A program made the translations under genes and the position numbers. The notes under the pieces were generated by a model. That model did no database searches and was not told where the DNA came from. It saw nothing but the letters and a program-made list of their open reading frames with translations. This document shows, in pieces, positions 19,509-27,786 of a stretch of DNA of 64,000 nt (position 1 is the stretch's first letter; each line of letters begins with the position of its first letter). Source of the DNA: Arthrobacter sp. Marseille-P9274 (GTDB lineage Bacteria; Actinomycetota; Actinomycetes; Actinomycetales; Micrococcaceae). The stretch lies in the NCBI RefSeq assembly GCF_946892675.1, contig NZ_CAMPOV010000002.1:840338-904337 (forward strand). The letters are read 5' to 3'.

Positions 19509-20245
19509 CAGTGTCCGCCGCTCCCCGCCGGCAGCAACCGGAAGGTGATCCGGGTGCGGCCCATGGTGATAACTGTTCCGTCGGAGAGTTCCTCGGGCTG
19601 TCCTATGCGCTGGCCGTTGACGAAGCTGCCGTTCGTGGAGCCAAGGTCAACGGCGACGGCGGAGCCGCCTGAGGTGCGGATTTCCAGGTGGCGGCGGGAG
19701 ACGCCGGTGTCGTCAATCAGGATGTCTGCCTCCGAGGACCGTCCCAGCACAACCGAAGGGGCGTTGAGGGAATAGCGCTGGCCGTTGATTTCCAGTACCG
19801 GCTGGAGCCGGGTCGGCTGGCGCGCTGGTGCCGGCGGGCCTGCCGGACGTTGCTGTTGCTGCGGAGCCGAGCCTGACTTCTCCACGGACGAGTCGATCTC
19901 GAAGTCCCCGGGCTTGAGGCTTTCATCTTCGTTGAACGAGACGCGTACCGGCCCCTGCAGCGTGTACTTCTGGCTATTGACGTGATTGATGACCACGTCG
20001 CAGAGTTCTTCCGCCAAGGTGGCGCCCCACTGCTGCGCGATCGAATAGTCGGATCCGCTGAGCCGGATGTCGAAGACATTGGGAGCGAGGGTGCGTCCCT
20101 GGGCCAGCGTGATCGAGTGGTTGTCCAGTTCCCGGCGCAGCCGGCTGGCAATTTCCACCGGCTGGACCTGGTTCTTGCCACCCACGGAGAAGGCGCCGCG
20201 GACCATCTTTTCGATGCCACGTTCCACGTTGTCCAGTAAGCCCAC
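19508..20245 (-). CDS. fhaA: FhaA, DUF3662 and FHA domain protein
   Basis: The GTG at 20245 is chosen as start because GAGGAGG lies upstream at the right distance and the protein then begins MGLLDNVERGIEKMVRGAF, as FhaA homologues do. The 245 residues comprise an N-terminal DUF3662 domain (about 1-120), a Gln/Pro-rich linker and a C-terminal FHA domain with GRSSEADI, SRRHLEI and DLGSTNGSFVNG. FhaA binds phosphorylated MviN-type partners in mycobacteria and controls lipid II export and wall synthesis. It is the first gene of the seven-gene operon, so the promoter lies in 20246-20330. Confidence 0.93.
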   Translation of the reverse strand: MGLLDNVERGIEKMVRGAFSVGGKNQVQPVEIASRLRRELDNHSITLAQGRTLAPNVFDIRLSGSDYSIAQQWGATLAEELCDVVINHVNSQKYTLQGPVRVSFNEDESLKPGDFEIDSSVEKSGSAPQQQQRPAGPPAPARQPTRLQPVLEINGQRYSLNAPSVVLGRSSEADILIDDTGVSRRHLEIRTSGGSAVAVDLGSTNGSFVNGQRIGQPEELSDGTVITMGRTRITFRLLPAGSGGH

Positions 20246-20684
20246 TAGGGTTGCCTCCTCTCCGTCGTCGATACGGCACGGCATGGGCCGCGGGGCACGC
20301 CGCTGAGACGTGCACCAAAACCGATACTACTTGCGACTCATCCAAATGGCCTTAACCGGCAACGAGCCGCGGACCGAAAAAAGTGCCCCGCTATGGGGAA
20401 GGTCACGTAATGACTCCAAGCCTTACAGGAGGCGGGGCGGGGCAGGAGGGCCGGGCCTGCGGCACCGCGGGTCGGCCGGTGGTGGCGGCCTGCGGGTCGA
20501 TGCACACGGGTTCTGGCCTGCGGGTTTGACCGCTCTCGCGCCTCGGGACTGCGCCGCGTCCGCCTGCGCCGCCCGGCCTCTGCAGAGGGAAATCCTCGGC
20601 CCAGCGAGCCGATTTGGGAAATCCGGCCGGTTTCGCCTAGTATTGATCTCGCTGTTCTTACGGAAACTCTTCGGTAAGAAATTT
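20246..20684. other. Gene-free stretch between fhaA and tRNA-Leu
   Basis: About 440 bases contain no supportable gene. The left part must carry the promoter of the minus-strand fhaA operon. The right part carries the candidate tRNA-Leu promoter and a small hairpin (TTCTTAC 20655-20661 with GTAAGAA 20674-20680) in the tRNA leader. The GC-rich middle shows nothing I recognise. Confidence 0.6.
20614..20643 (+). promoter_or_regulatory. Candidate promoter of tRNA-Leu
   Basis: TTGGGA (20614-20619) and TAGTAT (20638-20643) are 18 bp apart and end 41 bp before the tRNA gene. Confidence 0.45.
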
Positions 20685-20770
20685 GCGCGAGTGGCGGAAC
20701 GGCAGACGCGCTGGCTTCAGGTGCCAGTGTCCGAAAGGGCGTGGGGGTTCAAATCCCCCCTCGCGCACCA
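20685..20770 (+). tRNA. tRNA-Leu (CAG anticodon)
   Basis: The acceptor GCGCGAG (20685-20691) pairs with CTCGCGC (20760-20766), then discriminator A and an encoded CCA. The anticodon CAG lies at 20718-20720 in the stem CTGGC/GCCAG. A long variable arm, as expected for a class II tRNA, precedes the T-arm GGGGGTTCAAATCCCCC. Confidence 0.96.
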
Positions 20771-20801
20771 AGGGAAGCTGTATTGGTCCCGAAGTGCGAT
20801 G

Positions 20802-20836
20802 AAAAACCGGCTATCCCGAGGGGTAGCCGGTTTTTT
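20802..20836 (+). terminator. Intrinsic terminator after tRNA-Leu
   Basis: AAACCGGCTA (20804-20813) pairs with TAGCCGGTTT (20824-20833), followed by a T-run through 20836. Confidence 0.9.
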
Positions 20837-20979
20837 GCTGTCCCGGGGCGCGATTCTCCACTGCTTTTCCCTGGCGACGGGCTGTCGGCGTCGGTTGGCG
20901 GCACCTGCGCCCGCCCGGTTCCATGGTTAACTGCCTGCAGAGCAGAACCCGGTGGACCGACGTGGAGGACAGAAGACTC

Positions 20980-21723
20980 ATGGCATATGGCGAGCTCGAC
21001 CCCTCGTCGGGCGTACCTCTGTATCGCCAGATCAAAGAGATTCTGCGCAGGGAAGTCGCCGACGGGACTGCGGATCCCCGGAAACCGATGACCGAGGTAC
21101 AGCTGCTCGACCGTTTCGAGGTCAGCCGTGCGCCTATCCGGCAGGCGCTGCAGGAACTCGCCAGTGAAGGGTACGTCTACAGGAAACAAGGCAAGGGGAC
21201 GTTCCCGGTCACAGGCATCCGAGTGCGGCGGCCGGCGGACGTGCAGCCGGGTGCGTTGCACGAATACCTCTCCGACAGCGGACTGCATCCGGCATCGAGG
21301 GTTTCAGGCATCGAACGGGTGGAACCGCCCGCCGCGATCGGGGACCGCCTGGGGCTCGAGGAGGGGGAGCGGCTCCTGCATTTCACCCGCTTGATCTCGG
21401 TCGAGGACGCACCGCTGCTCGAGGCCAGCGTGTATATGCGCGCACCCGAGGACTTCACCCCCACGGCCGAGGAACTGGAAGACGAGGGCTCGGCCTTCAA
21501 ACTGCTGGAGAGGCGGTTCGGCATCACGCTCGACCGCGCCGAGCACGAAGCCTGGGCGACGGCGGCATCCGCTGACCGCGCGGCGACGTTCGGCGTAGGC
21601 GAGGGGAGCCCGTTGCTAGTCATCGAGACTATCTTCTTCACGACCGGGGGCCGGCCCGCCGGGTGGCGATCCGCGGTTCACCGGGCCGAAGATTTCAAGT
21701 ACCGATTCACCACCAGCCGCTGA
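20980..21723 (+). CDS. GntR-family transcriptional regulator (HutC/UTRA type)
   Basis: The ATG at 20980 is preferred, with GGAGG at 20964-20968; an upstream ATG at 20923 would put 19 unrelated residues in front of the domain. The 247-residue protein has an N-terminal winged helix (about 10-75; YRQIKEILRREV and VSRAPIRQALQELASEG) and a C-terminal UTRA ligand-binding domain (about 90-240). HutC-type regulators usually repress a neighbouring catabolic operon until a small ligand binds. The phosphotriesterase-like operon begins 270 bp downstream on the same strand, so it is the likely target; autoregulation is also possible. Confidence 0.9.
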   Translation: MAYGELDPSSGVPLYRQIKEILRREVADGTADPRKPMTEVQLLDRFEVSRAPIRQALQELASEGYVYRKQGKGTFPVTGIRVRRPADVQPGALHEYLSDSGLHPASRVSGIERVEPPAAIGDRLGLEEGERLLHFTRLISVEDAPLLEASVYMRAPEDFTPTAEELEDEGSAFKLLERRFGITLDRAEHEAWATAASADRAATFGVGEGSPLLVIETIFFTTGGRPAGWRSAVHRAEDFKYRFTTSR

Positions 21724-21778
21724 ACACCGGCCCCTTCCCGAGGCCACTTCCGTACCGAGGAGCGCTTTGGAACCACCC

Positions 21779-21806
21779 TTGACTTTCACACAACACCGTG
21801 TAAACC
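21779..21806 (+). promoter_or_regulatory. Candidate promoter and operator of the phosphotriesterase-like operon
   Basis: TTGACT (21779-21784) and a weak TAAACC (21801-21806) are 16 bp apart. An ACAC-C-GTGT inverted repeat (21793-21801) lies between them and could be a repressor site. The remaining leader to 21993 shows nothing else I recognise. Confidence 0.35.
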
Positions 21807-21993
21807 TAGTGGACAGGTAATCAGGGTCACATAGGGCAGTGGGCTGCGGCTCATGGACAAACTCCTTTGTCTTTGCCTCCTTCGATTACCACTGCCTGCA
21901 CCGAGTTCGGCGAGGAATCAATCCAGAGGTCGCGGTGCATGATCCTTCCAGTGCGTGGCGTCGTGAACGCCACGCTGACGAAAGGTTGTGCCA

Positions 21994-22980
21994 ATGACGG
22001 ATACAACAACTTCCACTCCCACCGTCAATACGGTCCTAGGCCCCGTCTCCGCCGATGAACTGGGTGTGGTCGCGGTCCACGAGGCTCTGCTCTCGGTGGT
22101 CCCAGGCGCGGAGCATGCGTACGACGTCACCATGGATCGTGCGGAAATTTTCGAGATCCTGGCCGGCAAGCTGCGCGACTTCCGCGCACATGGCGGCGGG
22201 ACCATCGTGGACAGCACCGGTATGTTCCACGGCCGCGACGTGAACCTGTACGAGGCGCTCTCGCGCTCGACCGGAGTGCACATCGTCGCTTCCACCGGCA
22301 TGGGCCCCGAGGAGATGCTCGGCGGCTACTTCCTGACGCCCCAGACCAACCCGCCGACGCCGTGGCCGGCCGAAAAGTTCGCCGACCTCTTCACCAAGGA
22401 GATCGCCGAGGGCATGGTGGTCCCCCGCGTCGAGCGCCGCGGCGCTGCCGGCCTCGTGGCCAGCACCGCCACCGCTGAGGGCATGACCGCCACGGACGAG
22501 AGCCTCTTCCGCGGGGCTGCCCGGACCGCACTGAACACGGGTGTCCCGGTCTCCATCCGCTACGGCAAGGACGCGCTGGGAGACCTCGGCGTGGTTCTGG
22601 ACGAGCAGTTGCCTGCCGACCGGATCATCGTCGGCGGACTGGACCGCAGGGACGCCGCGGCCGCCGGCGCACCGCTTGAGGTCGCGCAGCGGGGCGCCTT
22701 CGTGGCGCTGGACCATGTGGGACTGGACGACGACGACGCTTACCTCACCGACCGGGAGCGTGCCTCACTGGTACTGGACCTGGTCAAGGCCGGCCATGGA
22801 AACCGCATCCTGCTCTCGAGCAACGCGATCGGCGTTGCCAAGGGCCAGCCGGACTACGACCTGCCCTTCAGCTATGTCGTTTCGAAGTTCGTGCCGTTCG
22901 CGAAGTCGCAGGGACTCTCCGACGAGGACGCGCGGCGGATCCTCGTGGACAACCCCCGCGACCTGCTGACCCTGCGCTGA
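21994..22980 (+). CDS. Phosphotriesterase-like protein lacking most metal ligands
   Basis: This 328-residue protein starts at ATG 21994, eight bases after GAAAGG (an in-frame GTG six bases earlier is less well placed). It aligns along its whole length with the next gene product, sharing NTVLGPxSAxELGxVAxHE, GRDxxxYxxLSRxTGVHIVA and the C-terminal DNPRDLLTLR/ENAADFLSIRN end, so it is a phosphotriesterase/PHP-type amidohydrolase by fold. Compared with the neighbour, His29 is kept, but the second His is Ala31, the carboxylated Lys is Ala156, two His are Arg189 and Gly215, and the Asp is Asn277. It cannot bind the usual binuclear metal centre. It may be a non-catalytic partner, a regulator or an enzyme with different chemistry. 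There is no frameshift, and the frame is full length. Confidence 0.85.
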   Translation: MTDTTTSTPTVNTVLGPVSADELGVVAVHEALLSVVPGAEHAYDVTMDRAEIFEILAGKLRDFRAHGGGTIVDSTGMFHGRDVNLYEALSRSTGVHIVASTGMGPEEMLGGYFLTPQTNPPTPWPAEKFADLFTKEIAEGMVVPRVERRGAAGLVASTATAEGMTATDESLFRGAARTALNTGVPVSIRYGKDALGDLGVVLDEQLPADRIIVGGLDRRDAAAAGAPLEVAQRGAFVALDHVGLDDDDAYLTDRERASLVLDLVKAGHGNRILLSSNAIGVAKGQPDYDLPFSYVVSKFVPFAKSQGLSDEDARRILVDNPRDLLTLR

Positions 22981-23025
22981 GACCAGCACGCCCACACATT
23001 CTTTTCAACTTTTGAGGTGAATCTC

Positions 23026-23979
23026 TTGTCGAGAATCAACACAGTGCTGGGACCGATCTCAGCGGAGGAACTCGGACTCGTTGCCATCCATGAGCACATC
23101 GGTTACGGAATGCCGGGCTCGGAACTGGACACCAAGTGGTGGAAGACGCCGGAGGAACGGTACGAGGAGACCGTGCCGAAGCTGCGGAAGTTCCATGAGA
23201 ACGGCGGCGGCACGTTCGTCGACGCCACCGGCATCTGCAACGGCCGCGACATCGACTACTACAAGTCGCTCTCCCGCAAGACCGGGGTGCACATCGTGGC
23301 CTGCACCGGCTTCGTCGGCGGCGACACCGCCCTGCCGCACTTCGCCCGGGCTTCCGTCGACTACCTGGCGCGCCACTTCATCCACGAGATCACCGTCGGC
23401 ATCGGCGACACCGGCAGCAAGGCCGGCGTCATCAAGGTCGGCGTGAGCCGCGGCGGGCGCATGACGGAGCTGGACAAGCGCATCTACCGCGCCGCTGCCC
23501 GCGCCGCCGTCGCCACCGGGGTGCCGATCCTGACTCACCTGGCCATCGATGCTCGGCCGGCCATCGACATTTTCAATGAAGAGGGACTCCCGCTGGACCG
23601 CGTGCTCTTCGGCCACGTGGACGACGGCGTGAACGCCGAAAGCACCCCGGACACCTGGATCATCGAGCAGGGCGGCCGGCTGGGCTTCGACACCTTCGGG
23701 TACGAGACCGAGCTCCCGGACCCGCCGTTCTGGGCCCGCCCCCGGAAGGACCGCATGGACCACTTCCTCCGCTTCGTCCAGGGCGGCCACGCGGGCAAGG
23801 TACTTGCCTCGGCCGACGCGAACTGCAGCCCGCTGGGCTGGCCGGGCGTCAAGGGCCACACCGTGAACTACATCTTCGAAGTGCTGATCCCGGACCTGCG
23901 CAACAACGGCGTCGACGAGGAGACGATCAACAAGATCTTCGTCGAGAACGCCGCCGACTTCCTGTCGATCCGCAACTAA
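23026..23979 (+). CDS. Phosphotriesterase-family metal-dependent hydrolase
   Basis: The likely start is TTG 23026: GAGGTG (23014-23019) lies six bases before it, whereas the in-frame GTG at 23017 is itself part of that ribosome site. The 317-residue product keeps every canonical ligand: His22 and His24 (HEH), Lys137 (to be carboxylated), His171, His197 and Asp264 (SADANC). Members hydrolyse phosphotriesters, lactones or esters with a Zn, Mn or Co pair. The substrate is unknown; the context of a monooxygenase, an esterase and an organic-acid transporter suggests a lactone, ester or amide in a degradation route. It follows its degenerate paralogue by 45 bp, in one operon. Confidence 0.9.
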   Translation: MSRINTVLGPISAEELGLVAIHEHIGYGMPGSELDTKWWKTPEERYEETVPKLRKFHENGGGTFVDATGICNGRDIDYYKSLSRKTGVHIVACTGFVGGDTALPHFARASVDYLARHFIHEITVGIGDTGSKAGVIKVGVSRGGRMTELDKRIYRAAARAAVATGVPILTHLAIDARPAIDIFNEEGLPLDRVLFGHVDDGVNAESTPDTWIIEQGGRLGFDTFGYETELPDPPFWARPRKDRMDHFLRFVQGGHAGKVLASADANCSPLGWPGVKGHTVNYIFEVLIPDLRNNGVDEETINKIFVENAADFLSIRN

Positions 23980-24049
23980 CCCCCCGGCGGGGCAACCACC
24001 CATCCAAGCTTTTCCAGGCACAGCCCTGGGTCAAGAAAGAGAATGAAAA

Positions 24050-25177
24050 ATGAAGGCTTCTGAAATCAAGAACCTGAAGATCGCGATCGTCGGCGCAGGA
24101 TACGGCGGCGCCGCAGCTGGCAAGGCCCTAAGCCTCCTGGGTGCGGACGTCACGGTGTACGAGCAGGCGCCCGCGCTGGGCGAGGTCGGCGCCGGCATCG
24201 GCCTGCGTCCGGCCACCATGGCCCGGTTCCGCCAGTGGGGGATTTTCGACGCCATCGCGAAGGTGAGCTCGCCGAGCGACTACTTCGAGATCCTCACCGC
24301 CACCGGCGAGCCGATCATGAAGGACACCTGGCCGGAGGCAGGCGAGGAGAAGCAGACCTACCTGATCCACCGCGGAGACTTCATCGCGGCGTTGACCGGG
24401 GTGCTCCCCGAGGGCATGGTCCAGCTCGACCACAAGCTGGAGAAGATCGAGGACAAGGGCGACCGCTCGGTCCTGACCTTCGCCAACGGCAAGACCGTCG
24501 AGGCGGACCTTGTGGTCGGTGCCGACGGCATCCGGTCCACCGTGCGCAAGCAGCTGTTCAGCGAGAAGGAACCCGTGTTCTCCGGCGAGCACGCCTACCG
24601 CGCGGTCATCTCGATGGACGACGCACAGGGCATGGTCAGCGACGACAACCTGCGGATGTACATCGGCAAGGGCACGAAGGTCTACCTGCTGCCGCTGCGC
24701 CACCGCAACCAGCTGTCCTTCGACATCACCGCGCTGAACCCGGACAGTGCCTGGGCCCCGGCCATCTCGTCGGACGACATGGTGGCTACCGTGGCCGGCT
24801 TCGACGAGCGGATTGTGGAGATCACCCGCGGCCTTGACCTGAAGGCGGTCACCATCCGCTCGGTCTGGGATATCGACCCGGTCGACAACTGGCACACGGA
24901 CTCCGTCGTCATCATGGGCGACGCGGCCCACTCGATGCTGCACCACCAGGGCCAGGGTGCGAACTCGGCCATCGAGGACGCGGGTGCCCTCGCCGACGCT
25001 CTCGCCGAGGCCGGTTCCGTCAAGGAGGCACTGGCCCTCTTCCAGGCAACCCGCAAACCGGTGACGGACGAACTGCAGCGCATCTCACGCCAGGGCTGGA
25101 CCGAGGACGAGGTCAACGACGTCTTCCCCGGCCAGAAGCCCGCGTCGCAGAGCCCCGCGGCCGCCAAGGAGGCGTAG
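24050..25177 (+). CDS. FAD-dependent aromatic-ring monooxygenase
   Basis: This 375-residue class A flavoprotein hydroxylase has the dinucleotide motif GAGYGG (15-20), the DG motif in VVGADGIRSTVR and the GD motif in VIMGDAAHSMLHHQGQG. It resembles salicylate hydroxylases, 3-hydroxybenzoate 6-hydroxylases and 6-hydroxynicotinate monooxygenases, which use NAD(P)H and O2 to hydroxylate phenolic or N-heteroaromatic rings. The ribosome site is AAGAAAGAGA. It sits 70 bp after the phosphotriesterase-like gene and four bases before the esterase gene, so it belongs to the same operon. The exact ring substrate cannot be deduced. Confidence 0.9.
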   Translation: MKASEIKNLKIAIVGAGYGGAAAGKALSLLGADVTVYEQAPALGEVGAGIGLRPATMARFRQWGIFDAIAKVSSPSDYFEILTATGEPIMKDTWPEAGEEKQTYLIHRGDFIAALTGVLPEGMVQLDHKLEKIEDKGDRSVLTFANGKTVEADLVVGADGIRSTVRKQLFSEKEPVFSGEHAYRAVISMDDAQGMVSDDNLRMYIGKGTKVYLLPLRHRNQLSFDITALNPDSAWAPAISSDDMVATVAGFDERIVEITRGLDLKAVTIRSVWDIDPVDNWHTDSVVIMGDAAHSMLHHQGQGANSAIEDAGALADALAEAGSVKEALALFQATRKPVTDELQRISRQGWTEDEVNDVFPGQKPASQSPAAAKEA

Positions 25178-25181
25178 CCCA

Positions 25182-26105
25182 GTGCCGATCCATCCCGAAA
25201 TCGCCAAGATCCTCAGCACCCTCCCGGCGCCCGACGGCTCGCCGCTGAACCCGCAGGCCATGCGCGCCGGCGAGGCGGCACAGGTCCCGCCGCTGGAGGA
25301 CCGGATTCCGCTGCACGCAGTGGAGGACGCTACGGCCGCGACGCCGTCCGGCGACGTGCCGGTGCGGATCTACACGCCGGCCGAAGCGGACGCCTACGGA
25401 GTGCTGGTGTACTTCCACGGCGGCGCCTTCTTCCTCGGCAGCCTGGACACCCACGACCACGTCGCACGGTCGCTGGCCAAGGAGACCGGCTATAAGGTCA
25501 TCTCGGTCGGTTTCCGGCTGGCGCCCGAGGCCGCCTTCCCGGCCGGCCTGGACGACTGCTACGGAGTGGTCCGCTGGGCCGCCGAGCAGGGCGAAACCCT
25601 GCGCTGGGACGGGCAGAACCTCGCCATCGCGGGCGACAGTTCGGGCGGCACCTTCGCGGCCGCCGTCGCTGCCAAGGCCCACGACGACGGGTTCGACCGG
25701 ATCACGCACCAGATCCTGTTCTACCCGTCGCTGGACCTGGACTTCGACGTCGACCGCTACGAATCGCTGCGCGAGAATGCCGAAGGCTACGGGCTGGAAA
25801 CCGCCGGCCTGAAGCCCTTCAACGCCTTCTACATAGACAGCGGCGCGGATCCGGCGGATCCGCTGGTCTCTCCGATCAAGCGCGAGGACCTCTCCGGCCT
25901 GCCCAAGGCCCTGGTCATCACGGCGGAGTTCGACCCCCTGCGGGACGAGGGGGAACTCTACGGCCAGCGCCTGAAGGACGCCGGGGTCGACGTGAAGGTC
26001 AGCCGCTATGCGGGGGCCAACCACGGCTTCGTCCAGAACTTCTCCTGGATTCCGGAGTTCTACCGGGCTATCGAAGAGACTGCCGATTTCTTGAACCAGG
26101 ATTAG
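25182..26105 (+). CDS. Alpha/beta hydrolase, HSL-type esterase
   Basis: This 307-residue protein starts at GTG 25182, with AAGGAGG inside the end of the previous gene. It has the hormone-sensitive-lipase family oxyanion motif HGG (79-81), the nucleophile in GDSSGG (Ser153), an Asp in EFDPLRDEG and a His in ANHGF. It should hydrolyse short-chain esters or lactones in the cytoplasm. The near overlap with the monooxygenase gene makes co-expression likely. It may open or deacylate an intermediate of the same pathway. Confidence 0.9.
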   Translation: MPIHPEIAKILSTLPAPDGSPLNPQAMRAGEAAQVPPLEDRIPLHAVEDATAATPSGDVPVRIYTPAEADAYGVLVYFHGGAFFLGSLDTHDHVARSLAKETGYKVISVGFRLAPEAAFPAGLDDCYGVVRWAAEQGETLRWDGQNLAIAGDSSGGTFAAAVAAKAHDDGFDRITHQILFYPSLDLDFDVDRYESLRENAEGYGLETAGLKPFNAFYIDSGADPADPLVSPIKREDLSGLPKALVITAEFDPLRDEGELYGQRLKDAGVDVKVSRYAGANHGFVQNFSWIPEFYRAIEETADFLNQD

Positions 26106-26135
26106 CCGACCGGGGCCCCTCCCCACCCCCACTGC

Positions 26136-26166
26136 GGCGGCACGAGTCCTCTGGGCTCGTGCCGCC
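26136..26166 (+). terminator. Hairpin between esterase and transporter genes
   Basis: GGCGGCACGAG (26136-26146) pairs perfectly with CTCGTGCCGCC (26156-26166). No T-run follows, so it may be a partial terminator or an mRNA-stabilising hairpin within the operon. Confidence 0.5.
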
Positions 26167-26230
26167 GTCGTGTCTCCACCTCATCGTTACGTGCCGCTCC
26201 CCGCGGCACCGTCAACCATCGGGAACCACC

Positions 26231-27583
26231 ATGACAACAATCAACATCAGGGACTTCATCAGCGGGGCCGGCTTCGGCCGCTTCCACGTCGGCATGCTCT
26301 TCTGGGCCTGCTTCATCATCACCTTCGACATGTACGACCTGGTCGTCTACGGCTCGGTATTGCCGGTGCTGATGAAGGAGTGGGGCCTGGGGCCGGTCGA
26401 GGCCGGCGCCATCGGCAGCTACGGGCTCTTCGGCATGATGGTCGGCGCCATCCTCTTCGGAATCCTGGCCGACCGCTTCGGCCGGAAGCGCATGCTCACC
26501 GCCAGCATCGTCCTCTTCAGCGCCGCGACAGCCCTCTGCGCCGTCGCCCCGGGCCCCGTCGAGTTCTCCGTCCTGCGCGCCCTCGGCGGCCTCGGGATCG
26601 GCGGCATCCTGCCCAGCGTCATCGCCATGCTGACCGATTATGCGCCGAAGAACCGGGCCAGCAGCCTGGTGGCGGTCGTCATGTGCTTCTTCTCGGTGGG
26701 CGGCATCCTCGCCGCCTTCGTCGCGATGGTTTTGCTGCCCTCATTCGGCTGGCACAGCGTCTACTGGGTGGCCCTGATTCCGCTGCTGTTCCTGCCTTTC
26801 ATGACCAAGTACTTCCTCGACTCGCCGGCCATGCTCCTCGAGCAGCGGCGGTTCGACGAGCTTCGTTCGGCCCTGTCCAAGGTCAACGGCCGGGCCCTCC
26901 CGGCGGAGGTGGAATTCACCGGACTCCAGGAGAAGGAACCGGGCAGCCCGGTCGGCGCGCTGTTCAAGAACCGCCGCGCACTCGGCACGTTGATGATCTG
27001 GGTCGCCTTCTTTATGTGCCTGCTGATGGTCAACGGCCTGACCACGTGGCTCCCCAAACTGATGGTCGAAGCCGGCTACGCGATGGGCTCCAGCCTGACG
27101 TTCATGATCGTCCTCAACGTGGGGGCCATAGTCGGCACCCTGGTGCTGGGCCGGCTCGCCGACAAGTGGGGCGTCAAGAGGGTGCTCGTCCCCATGTTCG
27201 CAATCTCCGCGGTCTCGCTGGCCCTGCTGGGCTTCGGCAACAACATGGGCGTCCTGCTGCTGCTCGTGGCGCTTACCGGTGCGTGCACCATGGGCTCGCA
27301 GAACATTTCCTACGCCTTCGTCTCCCAGTACTACCCGTCCTTCATGCGGTCGACGGCGATCGGGCTGGCCTCGGGCGTCGGCCGGATGGGCGCGATCGTC
27401 GGACCGATGTTCGGCGGCGTGCTCCTGACGCTCAGCCTTCCGGTCGAAATGAATTTCCTCTTCTTCGCCATCCCCGGCCTCGTCGCGGCGCTGGCATTCC
27501 TGTTCGTACCGCTCTCCCGGGGCAAGGGCCGGGCTGCGGGCAGCGAAGTTGCCGCGGAGGAGGCGCCCGCTTCCGCGTCGTAA
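26231..27583 (+). CDS. MFS transporter, aromatic acid:H+ symporter (AAHS)-like
   Basis: The ATG at 26231 is used because the membrane domain begins right after it; the in-frame extension upstream overlaps a hairpin. The 450-residue protein has twelve predicted membrane helices, the MFS loop motif GILADRFGRKRM after helix 2 and its second-half copy GRLADKWGVKRV. The N-terminal FDMYDLVVYGSVLPVL is typical of the aromatic acid symporter family, with an acidic residue in helix 1. It probably imports the substrate of the surrounding pathway. A strong hairpin terminator follows. Confidence 0.88.
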   Translation: MTTINIRDFISGAGFGRFHVGMLFWACFIITFDMYDLVVYGSVLPVLMKEWGLGPVEAGAIGSYGLFGMMVGAILFGILADRFGRKRMLTASIVLFSAATALCAVAPGPVEFSVLRALGGLGIGGILPSVIAMLTDYAPKNRASSLVAVVMCFFSVGGILAAFVAMVLLPSFGWHSVYWVALIPLLFLPFMTKYFLDSPAMLLEQRRFDELRSALSKVNGRALPAEVEFTGLQEKEPGSPVGALFKNRRALGTLMIWVAFFMCLLMVNGLTTWLPKLMVEAGYAMGSSLTFMIVLNVGAIVGTLVLGRLADKWGVKRVLVPMFAISAVSLALLGFGNNMGVLLLLVALTGACTMGSQNISYAFVSQYYPSFMRSTAIGLASGVGRMGAIVGPMFGGVLLTLSLPVEMNFLFFAIPGLVAALAFLFVPLSRGKGRAAGSEVAAEEAPASAS

Positions 27584-27696
27584 CCCGGAGAATACGACGG
27601 CGCGGGCTCGACTCACCGGTCCCGTGCGTCGGAGCGGCAGGACCGCGGCAGTTCAGATCACGACGGCGGGATCCGGCCTTCCCGTTCCTGCTCGCC

Positions 27697-27734
27697 ACGG
27701 CGGCGCGCACCTGGCGAAAGGTGCGCGCCGCCGT
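27697..27734. terminator. Terminator between convergent MFS and MBL genes
   Basis: ACGGCGGCGCGCACCT (27697-27712) pairs perfectly with AGGTGCGCGCCGCCGT (27719-27734) around GGCGAA. It can act on both strands. Confidence 0.75.
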
Positions 27735-27786
27735 CGTTCTCCGGGGAAAGATCCCGGGCCGACGGCCGCGGACTACCCAATGAGAA

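Noticed and set aside
23017..23025. GTG 23017 as start of the second phosphotriesterase-like gene
   Set aside because: It overlaps the GAGGTG ribosome site that is correctly spaced for TTG 23026, and it has no ribosome site of its own.
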